Shown piece after piece: positions 21,614 through 33,644 of a DNA stretch of 64,000 bases. Position numbers and translations under genes: made by a program. The notes under the pieces were generated by a model. The model was given only the letters and a program-made list of their open reading frames with translations, had not been told where the DNA came from and did not search any database. Positions within the stretch are counted from its first letter, which is position 1, and each line of letters opens with the position of its first letter. Origin of the DNA: Stropharia rugosoannulata (Eukaryota; Basidiomycota; Agaricomycetes; Agaricales; Strophariaceae); assembly GCA_028532985.1 (NCBI GenBank), contig JANCIK010000005.1:3106501-3170500 (forward strand), in the 5' to 3' direction.

Positions 21614-22890
21614 GTCGTTGGGGGGAGAATGGGTCGCATCCTCATCAACGTCGTATAGCAGGTTATATCTGACTAGATATATTCTATTTATAGAACACCG
21701 ATATGTGTATGGCTGCGACCGCATTGTGCGGATAAATAGAGCAGTGGCCAATGATGCGCTTAGCCTAAAGTGTCAGTCTTGTTCAAAATATGGCAGACGC
21801 TAGGCGTTTCGCAGCGGAATGTGGTTGTAGTAGAATTTACAATTTCAGTTGCGCTTGTTCTGATAGGTTAACTCCTTCCGGAAGCGGACTGCACTTACTG
21901 AGGTGAGAATAACCTGTTACTTATGAGTATGGTGTGTGATGGTGCCTTCACCTTGCAGTGCACATATTTACTTTGTGACAGGACCATATGCTACTGTCGC
22001 TCAGTGCTGCAGAGCGTTGTTCAATTATCATGATACGCAAAATGACCTCGTCCAACAGCTGCTGGGCAGCATTATCTCGTCCACACCCAAAGGATAATAG
22101 TGTGTACAGGTACTCGCTTCCGTTCACTATGGTACGGAGACGCCACCAGAATTTCTCCATACTTAATATATAAAACCATTCAATATCATTGATGCACAAG
22201 TTAGAATAGCTCTTTATGCATGGACATGTGCCTCAGTAACAGGGAGGACATTGAGCTATACCACAGCCATCCTGATTTCCTCTTTCTCATTCTGAAATTG
22301 AACTATTTTACCTCGGCTGAAACAGGTATAAAATAATTACTGGATTAAATCATACATCTCACAGCAGGGACTTCGAAATCAACTCAAAATCACTTTTTTT
22401 TCTTACTTTATGTTCATTGAACTTACTGACGAACTATTAGGCTGCAAGGAGTCCTACTGAAGGCTCGATCCAGATTCTCCATGAGAAAAACAGACTAATC
22501 AGGTGATTTTAATTTTTCAATGAGCTCTGTGCCACAATTTCACTGCAATGATTCATGTTTGAAGGATGTCAGAGGTACCATGTGGAAATCGGCCATTCTT
22601 CCTTTGTATCATTGTCTGTGGCGGTAGAGTCTTCGAGGCGTAACGTTTAAGTGAGGCTCATGTTAGCTGGAACGAAATCAATAAAATGCACCAATACATC
22701 ACTACGGATATCCACGGAAGATTCTGTAAGTCAAGTGTAAAATATATTGAATTTCGGATTACAATGCCTGATTATATTCTTAGATTACACTACTTCCTAT
22801 TATCATCCCCTGACGTTACGTCCTAGATATTGCTACAATAGTTAAATGATTGGCACAAGAAACAAGGGGCCGTTAGAGGGCATCGACGCA
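21614..22890. other. Intergenic, no gene recognised
   Basis: The 5' region of DUF6534 copy 1 and the 3' flank of the F-box-like gene. Short open frames near 21948-22199 lack any family resemblance. AT-rich sequence with no repeats that I can identify. Confidence 0.3.
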
Positions 22891-24414
22891 TTACGACGAA
22901 GTGCACGGCGATATAACGACGTGTACATCTTGTCGCAGTCGCGCGCGCAAGAGCATGACCAAGTATGCACCCGCGCTCTCCCACAGCACGTCTATGGCTT
23001 CACCCCCCACACCCTTCACACCAGGAATATCCACGCTGAGCTCAATCTGACGGAGCGCGCCCCATCCCTGAGTCTTCAGCGCCTCCGCGAGCACGTGCCA
23101 CTCGTCGTCGTTCACGAGAGCGGTGAGCGCCTTGGAGGCGTGCTGAGCATCTAGCATGTGCGTGCCTATCACAAAGTCGAGCTTGAGCGTATTAATGGTG
23201 TTGTTACGGGATTGCGGTAGGGACTGGATGGATGAGACCAGCCAGGAGAACTCAGTCGTCGCTGGCGCGGTAGGTGCTGTGAGGGTGGCGGTGACAGGCG
23301 TGCGATCCCAGTTCATGATACGATAGCTCAGCATCTCCAGCGGTGCTGTTGGCAGGGCAGAGCTTGCGAGCTGCGTATCAATCACTCTGAGATCTAGAGC
23401 GACGTTGTCGTTGCCATTGCGTGGCGTTCCATGGCCTAAGCTGAGGATGGTGGGTATGCAGGCGACGCGGAGACTGCTAACGAGCGGCCATGATGCAAGC
23501 TTGCCATCACGCGCCATTTCGTAGAGCTCCCTAACCTGGAGCGCCTCGAGGCAAGCTTGACTCGTATCGATCGCTACTCGACTTGCGGTCCGGGTGAACA
23601 CTGACAAGAAGCGTGCAGCCTCTGCAATTGAGTCGTACGCTCCGAGGGTGAGTTCGATGGCGACGATAGGAGGAAGTGCCGCGATACCGAGGTAGTGAAT
23701 TAACCACCACTGCGCGACTGGTGATAATTCCTCGGCGAAAGGGTCGACGACGTCGTCGACTGTTGGGAACGCGATTTTAATGGATTTCAAGTTGGATGGG
23801 AATGGGGTGGAGACAAGGTGTGCAATGTCGAGGGATGTTGCCCTCTTGAATGTGCACCGGGAAAGGTTGAGGAATTGCTTCTGGGTAAGAAGAGAGGTAA
23901 CTGTGAGTGGAATGTGGCGTACGCCTTCAAGCCTGACGGTCTTGACGTCTGGCTTCAAAATCAGAACGCGCAGCGTCTCTGAAAGCTCGGCCCAGCCGAG
24001 TGCTGTGCGGCTATGTGCCCAAAATGTGTATGTGAAGGATACGTCTACCGTCTGGATGTTCTTGAGCCGTGCAAGGCATAGCGATAGAGGCGACCAGTCC
24101 GTCGTGACATTCTCGTACCCCACGACTGCACAGGGCGACCATGTGTTTATAGAAGGAGGAGAAGTGTCCCTGACGCGGATTTCGCGAACTATGGATGCCG
24201 TACGGCGGTCGCGATCGAGGACGCGTCCGAAGAAGTGTATGTCCTGGGCTTGGTGAACGTCCAAGGTAATTCGTTTAAATAGATGCTGGCGACATATACT
24301 GGACAGGAGCTTGCAGGACACTGCCAGGGCCTGCAACGACTGCAGACCACCGCCGGCGACGAGATGGTCGCAAATCTCGTAGTAGACGTCTTCAAATAGC
24401 TCTGCTCCGGCCAT
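22891..24414 (-). CDS. F-box-like / leucine-rich protein
   Basis: Intronless frame of 507 aa, ATG at 24414 (MAGAELFEDVYYEICDHL). The first ~50 residues follow the F-box pattern (acidic-hydrophobic start, ICDHL, then LQALAVSCKLLSSICRQHLF). The remainder has irregular leucine-rich stretches as in the large Agaricomycete F-box/LRR-like families. Such proteins normally link substrates to SCF ubiquitin ligases through Skp1. It is GC-richer than its flanks and stands alone between two DUF6534 genes, which fits a retrocopy or a transposed member (inference). The F-box itself is divergent, so the class is moderately sure. Confidence 0.7.
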   Translation of the reverse strand: MAGAELFEDVYYEICDHLVAGGGLQSLQALAVSCKLLSSICRQHLFKRITLDVHQAQDIHFFGRVLDRDRRTASIVREIRVRDTSPPSINTWSPCAVVGYENVTTDWSPLSLCLARLKNIQTVDVSFTYTFWAHSRTALGWAELSETLRVLILKPDVKTVRLEGVRHIPLTVTSLLTQKQFLNLSRCTFKRATSLDIAHLVSTPFPSNLKSIKIAFPTVDDVVDPFAEELSPVAQWWLIHYLGIAALPPIVAIELTLGAYDSIAEAARFLSVFTRTASRVAIDTSQACLEALQVRELYEMARDGKLASWPLVSSLRVACIPTILSLGHGTPRNGNDNVALDLRVIDTQLASSALPTAPLEMLSYRIMNWDRTPVTATLTAPTAPATTEFSWLVSSIQSLPQSRNNTINTLKLDFVIGTHMLDAQHASKALTALVNDDEWHVLAEALKTQGWGALRQIELSVDIPGVKGVGGEAIDVLWESAGAYLVMLLRARLRQDVHVVISPCTSS

Positions 24415-25882
24415 CCTCCGCGCCTAAACGATATTGTCGGCTTAACAATGCTGGAAAATACGCGTCGCAATGGCTGAAGGTGGTAAACGAAGCGTAAAAA
24501 TGGGTTAAAAGAGTGCGAAAGGTCAAGAGAAGGTCTGAAGAAAATTGAAACTGAGGCGGAGGGCTTGGTGGTTGTCTAAGAAATTGTTCCTGGACTATCG
24601 ACCATTGTGTTCCAATCGCGCACAGCACCACCAATCCGCCTTTTTTTCTTGAACCTAGTTTCTCTTTTTTGCCTTAGTTGGCAGGTCTTGCGCCATCATT
24701 TTCTCCCTATAATGGCAATTCTATTTATACAGACAATGGTGCCGCTTAAGGAACAAAGAGCGCCAACTTGCAGTGTCTGTGAGATTTTACTTGGAAGCAA
24801 GCTTTATAGGTACGCGCAATAAAGTGAATTAAGCTCATCACGCTTTTAAAGCTGACAGAAGCAGGCAAACCGTATTAGTGGTTTGTTGTAAGCGGCCAAT
24901 TTTTAACCGGCGATTGATTTCTCAGTACTGTTTTAATAGGCAGGAGGGGCGAGAAACATACGTACCATCCTCCAATGAAGATTAGATGTATACTTATAAC
25001 CACAAAGTACTGTCTCCCTGGAGACAAGAAGCTTGACAGCCCTTTGTTCCATGGGTTAAACGGAGTAAGCCGTCGGACTGTGTCAGCGAGTTCACTGGCA
25101 AGTTCTGTCACAGATTACATCCGCTATGCACTTCTCCATTTGAGGGAGAGAAGTATATGATTACTTGTAAGTTGCTGAGATCTGAGAGGTAGGGCCCCAT
25201 CGTGTGCAACTGCATTGTCAGTAAGTCCAAGTAATATACCTTGTCTTTTGCACATCATCGACTAAATTTAAGCCGGTAATAATGTGCCATGGCGATGCAT
25301 CATAATCACAGAACAGACTGTTGCTGAAGCAATGATTAATGATTGCTGAACATGAGGTCTAATGTATAGCTTGTGTATATTAGCACATACATATTACACT
25401 GCATCTTTATCAGTACATACCTCTTTCCATCGCCGGTGTGTTTCCTGGGCTCAGTTCATTGGCATACAATAATAGCCAGCGCTGGTTAGAATTGAAAACG
25501 GCAACATCTTCTTTCCTATCTGATGATGAGAGTCCAAGACAACACACTTCTCATGATAATCAGAGCAGCATAACTGGAGACAACGGGGTATAATCGGCAC
25601 AATTATTATTTTAAGCAGGTCAAGGGGGCAAGGTCGAAGCTCTCTATTCTATCTAAAGCAGATTGTAATGCAGAATAGCCCAATGAGGCAAGACGACCAA
25701 GTCGGATATCAACAAAAGTGGGTGATTGAAACGTAGGGGTAGTATACCGCCCAAGCGTTAAATGTCGTTTGGTGTAAAAATAGCCTTTTGACCCACCGTT
25801 ATAACTGGAGACATGCGTTAGCTGCCAACACCTTTGCGTATTGCCGATCCTGTCAGTTATGGACTCTATGCCCCCTTCACCC
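24415..25882. other. Intergenic between F-box-like gene and DUF6534 copy 2
   Basis: No supported gene. A 78-codon minus-strand frame (24875-25111) has one hydrophobic stretch (YFVVISIHLIFIGGW) but no ATG start and no splice support. The remainder is AT-rich and probably holds the two promoters. Confidence 0.3.
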
Positions 25883-27394
25883 ATGAGCCAAAATCAGTCA
25901 ATAACTATGCAACAGATTTTGGAAGCGGACAAAAGTGTCGTCGCTCTGTGATTATTGTCGTTTATTAACACTGGAGTTTTAAACTTACCAAACGGAGAAA
26001 AGGGCCGGACCACTAGTGGGTAATAGCCAAATATACATTTCTTATGCTCAACCTCTTTCGCGGTAGTTGCTCGCAACATTATTCTGCTGGTGCTTATTCG
26101 GAACGCTCATGATTCAAGTTTGTAAGTTTTAATTCCTCGTCGCAGATAATTTTCATATATTATATAAATCTATAGATACATACTACAGAGCCTTTGCGCA
26201 TGATCGGATGCTCCTGAAGGCACTAGTGTCGACAGTATTGGTACTTCATCTACTCCAAACACTGTTACTCACGGACACCGCATTTGTTGACCTTGCTGCC
26301 GGATTTGGAAACCTGGATGTCATTGACCATGTTGGCACAGTCTGGCTCTCCGTGTGCGTTCTGGGGGGGCTGAGTGAGTTTATTTTAGCATATCTCCCTC
26401 TCGCCAACGGCTGCATCTCTCTTTCAGTGGGACTCTTCGTCCAGACCTTTTATGCCTGGCGTGTTTTCATTATCTCTGGCAAAGTTATTCCCACAGTCAT
26501 AACAATGCTGGTACGCAGCGCTTGCCATCCATTTATTCTTTTCTAACAAAATATGCAATTAGTTTGCGGCTCTGTCGTTTGCATCGGCAATTGCGTTGGC
26601 TGTGCACGTAAAATTGTCTGTCCGTGTCTCCAATCTGAATGTAAGAAGTACCTTCATAATCGCAGGTGTGAGTACCTCTGTATCTCTGTATATCTTAGAG
26701 TAACAACTCACTAAATAACATATACTACTCAGGTGTGGGAAGGGAGTGCAGCTGTATGCGATACTATTATAGCAGTCTATATGACGTACTACGTATGTTT
26801 ACCATCGTATAAATATGACGTTTCCATACTGACTTGCCCATAGCTAAAGCAGCGCATGGCAAGTAGAGAATCGTTTGAGGATACTCAGAATCTTGTCAAT
26901 CGGATAATTCGATCGACGGTTGAAACGGGAGTCCTCACTGGTGCGTTTGCTATTTCCTTTCCATTCAGATTCCTGATATCATATTGATACAGCCACGGTG
27001 TCCATTGTTGCCCTGAGCGTAACCTTCCTCCCTGGACACCCTCCATATTATATCTGTCCTATTACCGTCCTGTGCGGTCTGTACTCGACTTCCTTACTGG
27101 CTGTGCTTAACAGCCGCATTGTTTTGACCGTCCCATCTCAAGCGAGGAGTTGGAAAAATGTGCAAGTTGAACGCGCTTTTCCCATGCAAGATATCAACGT
27201 AATGGCAGTTGGAAATAACGGCCCAAGAAAGACTACAAATGTTGTAGTTACTGTCACCAAAGAAGAGATGGTTGTCGAGGGTGACTCCATTCATGAGTCG
27301 AGCTCACAGAAGGTGAGTGTCCCTCACTCGCACTGGTCCTACGCCCTTTATCTAATCACACCGTGTATAGGCTGTCAGTGGGCATGCAGTTTAA
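25883..27394 (+). CDS. DUF6534-type multi-pass membrane protein, copy 2
   Basis: Ten exons: 25883-25947, 26003-26015 (13 nt), 26067-26121, 26176-26373, 26428-26510, 26563-26667, 26733-26792, 26844-26940, 26993-27312 and 27371-27394, giving 339 aa. Start MSQNQSITMQQIL. Shared blocks with copies 1 and 3: microexon AGPL, a WCLFGTLMIQV helix, TVWLSVCVLGGL, VQTFYAWRVFIISGK, VWEGSAAVCD and FLPGHPPYYICP. About seven membrane segments end in a hydrophilic tail with a TTNVVVTVTKEEMVVEG-like strand that copy 1 also has (TSNVVVTVTKE). This copy is closer to copy 1 than to copy 3. Function is unknown; the topology resembles a seven-helix membrane receptor or sensor (inference only). Confidence 0.87.
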
Positions 27395-29208
27395 TGTAAG
27401 ACCGTGACTCGGAGTACTAGTAAAGCACCACCTAGTACTAATGTCATTGCACCGTTGAAAAATACTACAGATACATGTATTCTCATAAATTAACTATGTT
27501 TGGTAGGGCTCGCGTACAGCTATGGTAATCTACATCAATTATTGTAACTATAAACGCGTCCCGAACGTATTCCCGACACACCAGTCAACACCTGCAGACT
27601 CAGAGAGGGTGGGAATTAGACTAGCTATGTTCCCACGAATGACGGAAAGATGCGGCCAGCATCTCGGTAACGCTCTTACAAGCACTGCCACAATTGTAGC
27701 TCATTACACTTCGGACCACCACCGTTCACCCACATCTTCTTCATAACGTATGGCCACCGTAAAACTTTGTCTCAACATATGCACAAATATGAAATCTAGA
27801 GTGAAAGGGGAACAAGGAGAGAGCGGAAAATGCGCCTTTCTAGTTAGCAAGGTTTCCTAAATCGACCCGCAATACCCTGTCTGGGTCGTAAACGTTGAAC
27901 TCATGGAGGGATGGGGACTAAACAGAACTCCGCGTGAGAGGGCCCAGCTATGTATATCGAAGCTCACAAATAGTTCTCAGAGGTCGCTGCACGCTCATTC
28001 GCTCATTGTATGCTATCGTGCATATAGGCAGGTAATGAAAGCATGGTTGTTCTACTGCGCGGAGAAGAGGAATACATTGACTGAGAAGTACTTTTGTAGG
28101 GATCTTGTGACTTCCGATCCATTTTTCCACAGGTAAGTACGCGCATACATCAAGTTACGTTTTCTTCCAGCTCACCAGTATATATCAACCAGCGCATATG
28201 CGCATATATCGACTTATATGCCGGTAACTGACCGGGACAACATGATCGGCTTCATACTCTTGCTTCAAGCTAGCACAGAAACGTGCATAAACATCTGCAA
28301 AACCTCTCCTCGCCTTCTGGACCTTGATGCGGCTCTTTCTTTCTAGATTTGACAACGGCAGCAAGTCCGATGTTTCAGCATCTGCTGATATCCCTCCTTT
28401 TCTATAGTCTCTTGTTTTTTTTCTGCCCTCATGGACGCGAGCTGATGGACTTCCAGCCTCTTTCGCATCCAACTGCCTAAGTATAGCTTACGTCAAGTAA
28501 ATATACTTCTTTGGAGTCAGGCTCCAAAGGCTGCTGCAAAAAGGACAGCTCATTGGAGTCTTGACTTGACCGCGGGTAAGCTCAAAAAATCCGACGCCAT
28601 TTGCTGATTCTTAGACAATAGCAATATAGGCGCAGGAACAGGAGCCGTAAACATCGCATAACTGAGAACAGAGAGCGCGTGAAATCAATAAGAGTGGTTG
28701 CGGTAACGGTGCGACTATCCGAGTGAACGCTTTCCCTTAACCTGGTTAATGCGGGACGGTACTGGGGTACTACGCTTTGAAATGCTCAACTCTTACGAAC
28801 ATAGTTCAGGGACTCGTACGTGCGCTCAATACCTGTAAAGTCTTTTATCTAACTTTTAATCCCATAACAAGTTCCCACTTATCTTTCGATGCGTCCAGTT
28901 CCTGTCGGTGCTCTCCCTTCCGATGTCGCAGGATTGAAGAATTATTAATAGCAAGATTATCTGACAAGTCAATTGCGGCTTCCTACTGCTTATCTTTTCT
29001 CATGTGGAATAAGTTTCACATAGACAAGCGGCCCGTCCCGAGAAGCTAGAAGTCGTCTTAATGAAAACGTTGTCTCTCTCATCACACAATGCACTTGGAC
29101 CTATTTTTAGCGTCACATTGCAGCTATAAACCGACCCACAACTCCCGCTCTGTAGGCGACATCCCCCCTGCCGATATCGGGCTCAACCAGAGATTGCACC
29201 ACTTCAAA
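27395..29208. other. Intergenic between DUF6534 copies 2 and 3
   Basis: Mostly no recognisable gene. A plus-strand frame at 27903-28136 ends at a good GTAAGT donor with a TTCTTCCAG acceptor downstream, but it resembles nothing. A separate minus-strand candidate is listed at 28343-28560. Confidence 0.3.
28343..28560 (-). CDS. Possible 3' end of a small spliced gene
   Basis: On the minus strand, an open segment ending at 28492 (LEPDSKEVYLLD) is joined by a 50-nt GTAAGC...CATCAG intron (28442-28491) to a 33-codon exon (28343-28441) ending in TAG. The predicted tail reads MRAEKKQETIEKEGYQQMLK followed by a short Cys-rich end (HRTCCRCQI). The joined peptide looks strongly helical and protein-like, and phase is kept. 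No start codon was found upstream, so this is partial and may be a relic. Confidence 0.25.
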
Positions 29209-30675
29209 ATGGCCTCGTCAACTTCAGGGATAGGTTCCACTGAGATCACTACTCTGTAAGTACTTCCTTTTACATATAGCTGTTTCTTCTGCTGAACGTG
29301 TGCCCCCGCAGTGCTGGTCCTATGGCAAGTTCTACCTCATTCTATGAGGAAACAGCGTAGATCCTGATTGCCCGCAACAGTTACTGGGCTCTTTCTTTGC
29401 ATGGGGGCTGTTCGGGGTGCTTTCAACGCAAATCTGTAAGATCAATTCTTCTGCTACTTACTCTTACATCTAACCTTGTAATTATACAGATATGTATTTC
29501 CAGTCATTCCCCAGAGATCCTACCCCAATGAAGGCCCTGGTGCTCTTTGTTTACGTTGTCCTGCTGAGCCAGATTGTAATGCTCACAAGCAATGGATTCA
29601 ATGCGTTCGCACGGGGATTTGGTGATTTCAATACAATTGACAACATTCAAACTTGGTGGTTTGCGATATGCATCTGTGAGGGTTTGGGTATGACTTTTAT
29701 CATATTCGATGTGTGTACGCCATCTCAAGTAATTTCTGTCACTACTAGTTGCATGTGCTGTCCAGTCGTTCTACGCATGGCGCATCTACGTCATATCCCA
29801 AAAGAAGCTTCCTACGGCGTTGATCTTGGTGGTAAATCATTCTACAGACTGCTACATTAATTTTATCTTAGTGCCGTTTCTGCAGATGTCGTTGATTTCC
29901 TTCGTAGCAGCAATTTGCGTAGGAGCGAGTTGTGAACAACAGGGACGTTTTAGTACATTATTCACAGTCCCAATACTAGTCAAAGTTGGGGTGAGTGAAT
30001 TTCTCAGGTTTAGTATCGCATCTAACAACTTGAATACTAGCTGTGGGAGTCTACAGCAGCAGTTTGTGATATTCTTATAGCTGGGTGTATGACATACTAT
30101 GTGAGTGATGGACTCACTCGCCGTTCAAGCGTGCTAAATTGTTCATTAATCACAGTTGAAGCGCCGCGTCCAGGAAGCTGGTCAATTCCAAACAACAGGA
30201 ACCATAGTTAACAGAATAATTCGCATGACGATCGAGACTGGTAGTCTGACTGGTGAGTCTCACTGTCCGTATCTTCTGTTCTCCAGGATATTTAACTTGA
30301 GGTATCAGCTGGTGTGGCTATCACAACCATGGCAGTAACATACATTCACAGCCACCCATACTACTTTATGTGCCCCCTTACGACGTTCCCCGGCGTCTAT
30401 GCTACAACATTGATGGTGGTCTTGAACAGCCGCATCAAATACAGCACCAAGTCGCATCTCAGTACCTTCAAGGATTGCCAGAACACGGAGCTAAAATTCC
30501 GTCCCCAACTTCCACGACGCGACACGGCATCCGTTGACACAAATTGTCATGCAGTAAAGATCACAGTGACTCAAGTAGCAGAATCCGCTCGTGACAATGA
30601 TTTTAATGATAAGGTATGGGTCTTTGTACGATTGTTTATTGTGTTTGGCTTATCTAGATATTGCCAGGCCCATGA
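29209..30675 (+). CDS. DUF6534-type multi-pass membrane protein, copy 3
   Basis: Ten exons: 29209-29255, 29312-29324 (13 nt), 29381-29435, 29490-29687, 29749-29831, 29886-29990, 30041-30100, 30156-30252, 30309-30613 and 30658-30675, giving 326 aa. Start MASSTSGIGSTEI. It is more divergent than copies 1 and 2 but has the same exon plan: AGPM microexon, FAWGLFGVLSTQIY, a QIVMLTSNGFNAFARGFGDF helix region, VQSFYAWRIYVISQK, LWESTAAVCDI and HPYYFMCP. Intron 2 (29325-29380) uses a GC donor (ATG|GCAAGT), because reading on or using a GT site gives a stop. The last intron is 44 nt; reading through it also stays open for ~20 codons, so the exact C-terminus is uncertain. Confidence 0.85.
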
Positions 30676-30849
30676 TGAGGTGTAAACGTTTAAAACATTT
30701 AGGAAAAGCCGCCGCTACGACTCAATAACACGCACTCAGTTATGGGGCTACCAACATAATATACTAAACAAGAACTTTATATATTTTTATGTACAACACT
30801 ACGACATAATAAACTGTATCCTTTAGCTAATTTGTCAAATAGTAACCAT

Positions 30850-33598
30850 TCAGACTTTCGGTGTAAGACCTAGCTCTGCTGCAATAATGGAGGCAGCTTT
30901 CTCTCCAATAACGATAGCAGTGTTGTAAGTGTTTGCTCCGACATTACTGGGTGCTATACTTAGATCTGCGATGTGCCTTGATGAGTATCGACGATGATCA
31001 GGGGAGATTGACTGTTATACGTACCAGCTACCTTGAGGTTCTGTACGCCGTAAACACTCAGTTTCTCGTTCACCACACCCCCACTCTCCCGTGTCTTCAT
31101 TGCGCAAGTCCCGCACTAAACCCAGATCAACACGACTCTAATATGAAGAAATAGAACACGTACTGAATGAAATATAGTTCCCACTGCGGAATAATGCGCA
31201 GGTCAGCAGGTTATATTTACGTCTATAACTTAGGTCTCCCTCACCCGATGCCCGATGGAAGTCGTCTATGGCCTTGTCGTCCTCGGGAGTATACGCTATT
31301 TTTGGAGAAGACATGGGTACCGGTCCATGAGCAGTTTTGCATGCAGCTGCGCTTCCTTCCGGAAAGTTGGGGTGGTCCGCCGCAACCTCACCACGATAAT
31401 ATCGCATTCGACGTGCTATTTCTCGGGAGTGTTTATAGACCCAGCGCATCAGTCCGAGGTCACCTGGACTATTCTAACGTCAGAATCTACGCTATTGGAA
31501 TGAAATACACGCTCACTGCTCGATGAATCTCACGACAATATCCAGTGGGCTGTACGGCTTCTTCCCGTCCGTTATGTGAACGTGCCCAGTAGTAATAGGG
31601 TATGTCTGGAAAGTATTAAACATTATCGCTTCTTGAGAGATAGGTAACTCACAATGAAGTAGAATAAGCTGAAGTACTTCTCCCGAGCATTCATGAATGC
31701 GGTCATGGCTTTGGTACCAGAATATCTAATCCACTAGTCAGTGTCGAACTGCATAATTTATTGACGAGTTTATCGCACCCTCCAAATGCAGCCAGAGCGA
31801 CTACAGGCTTATCAGGTTTATCTGCAAAGTATGTCTTCCATTGATGGTCGAACTGGGGTCCGATTTCGGCAAAGTCTCCCCCGACTGGCCTGAGTTTGAT
31901 TCCGGCATCTATGATACTGTAATTTGGTGTTAGTGAGCAGTAGCAATAAAGTCATCTACTATGCCTTACTTGTTCGCAAAAGGACCAGTTCCATGCTCAT
32001 CCCATTGTTTGTCGTAAGCTATACAGATAGAAGACGTTAGCATGCGGAATTTTAGTTGCTCCTTGGATCCTTACGTTCTATGTCTGCTTCACTTCCTTTA
32101 CTGACTAAATCAACAGTCTCAGCATCTTCGCTTACATGGTAAGGGGAGCCCGCGTAGACATGATCTAGAAAGAGTGTTGTCAGACTTGTCATAGTTTTAA
32201 AGAAAGCACATACCCATAAAGTTCTCGCCAACACCAGGAAGGTCGACAATTTGTTCTACTCCATTCTTTTCTAGAATTGACTTGGCCCCAATCCCTGAAC
32301 TGAACATTGAACGAGTAAGCATATGTGACTGATGTCGAGAAAGCTTATGTTCACCGTTCTAAAATAGCGGGAGACCCATAAACTCCGGCGGAAACTACGA
32401 CAAGTTTCGACGCATAAGCTGTGATGGTATCTAGCATGAGACCCTCATCGCGTCGGCCAGCGTCACTGATGTATTCAACTCCCACTGCACGTTTATTACT
32501 TTATGGCCGTTAGTATTGAGGATAGAAAGCAGACAATATTAATTGCTCACTCGAAAATAATCCTGATAACTCTGTGGCCATCAAGAACTTTTAGGTTTGT
32601 GTTCGAAGTTTTGTCATAGATGTAATGATGAGCAGTGTCGGACCGCCGTCCTGAGCTTTGGTCGATATATCTGATAGGAAAATCCCCTTTAATTAGAAAA
32701 AAAGAATCTTGCTTAGGGGAATCCAAAGCAGACCTTGCCCATCTCTAGAGAGCTATGTTAGTGCATTGTTCTATGATACACAAGGTGTACGACGTACAGC
32801 ATAGCCGTTTACGGAGGTGAAGTCGTTCATATCATCAAGTGTTGTCCTGGCTGTGTCAAATTCGGACGCAGCCTGCAAAAAATCTTCGCCTATTCCATTG
32901 CATTCTTTGGCATGGGACACCTTGATAGGTCCACTCGTTCCGTGAGACTGGTTGAAAGGCTCGCTTTGATACGTTTCGGCCTGGATATTTCCATGAATTA
33001 AATATGTTATATTTATTCTTTCAGTAGTGACATACTTTTTTGGAAAGCGGGATGAGATCAGCGGACCCCCAGCCTTTGTTACCGTATATCTGCTCCCAGT
33101 CGTCGTAGTCTGAAGCTGCGGCGCGAGTGTATGACACAACTTGAGGCACAGCAAGTTGCGGCAGCGAATCACACAAACGAGAGAAGTGGAGACATACAGT
33201 TGACTGTGGACCCTCCACCCACCGCTCTCCCTGAGAGAAGAATCACGGGTCGATTATTGAGGGCAGGACTCGGCTGCGTAACATAGACGGAGAACGCCTT
33301 GGATTGAGTATGTAGATTCCGTGCAGCTCTCCCAGGCTGAGTGTGCTGCTTCAAGTTGTGGCTGTGGAGGCCTGCTTCTAATATCTAGGAAAACCGAATG
33401 AGTGATAGCTGGCGCTTCAGAGAGTATTTGTAGCCGTCACAAACCAGTATCTTTAAGGAGGGATCAGCCTGAGCAAGGCGTCCAGCAACAACACACGCTG
33501 TGGTGCCACCTAAGAATATATGCAAAGTTAGATTGAGATGTCAAGTGAGCACCCAAGCGCTCACCTCCAGCAAAAATAATATCGTAGGTGGAGCTCAT
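30850..33598 (-). CDS. GMC oxidoreductase, alcohol/methanol-oxidase-like (AA3 type)
   Basis: Eighteen exons (minus): 33565-33598, 33445-33509, 33198-33384, 33036-33139, 32798-32980, 32734-32752, 32551-32686, 32355-32498, 32214-32299, 32075-32164, 31970-32018, 31779-31916, 31653-31725, 31534-31605, 31245-31473, 31164-31183, 31025-31115 and 30850-30965, giving 611 aa with no frame break. N-terminal FAD fold (DIIFAGGG...ILILEAG), then GGGSTVNF, TRAAASDYDDWE, GRRSDTAHHYIYD, and a C-terminal substrate-domain His in FHSCGTCAMK with Asn in SNVGANTYNTA. These blocks match fungal alcohol oxidases that make H2O2 for lignocellulose attack. No signal peptide is seen, as is usual for that subgroup. The dinucleotide motif reads GGGTTA rather than the usual GGGTAG, so the third glycine is Ala. 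Confidence 0.92.
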
Positions 33599-33637
33599 AG
33601 TGGTAACAGTGTGCTTCCCTTCTCAATCGATATCTGT

Positions 33638-33644
33638 CTTTATA
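33638..33644 (-). promoter_or_regulatory. TATA box of the GMC gene
   Basis: TATAAAG on the minus strand, about 40 bp upstream of the ATG at 33598, is well placed as a core promoter with a very short 5' UTR. Confidence 0.45.

Noticed and set aside
24875..25111. Minus-strand frame with one hydrophobic stretch
   Set aside because: No ATG start, no splice partner and no family resemblance.
27903..28136. Plus-strand frame ending at a good GTAAGT donor
   Set aside because: The joined product is short, has no recognisable features and overlaps equally open sequence on the other strand.
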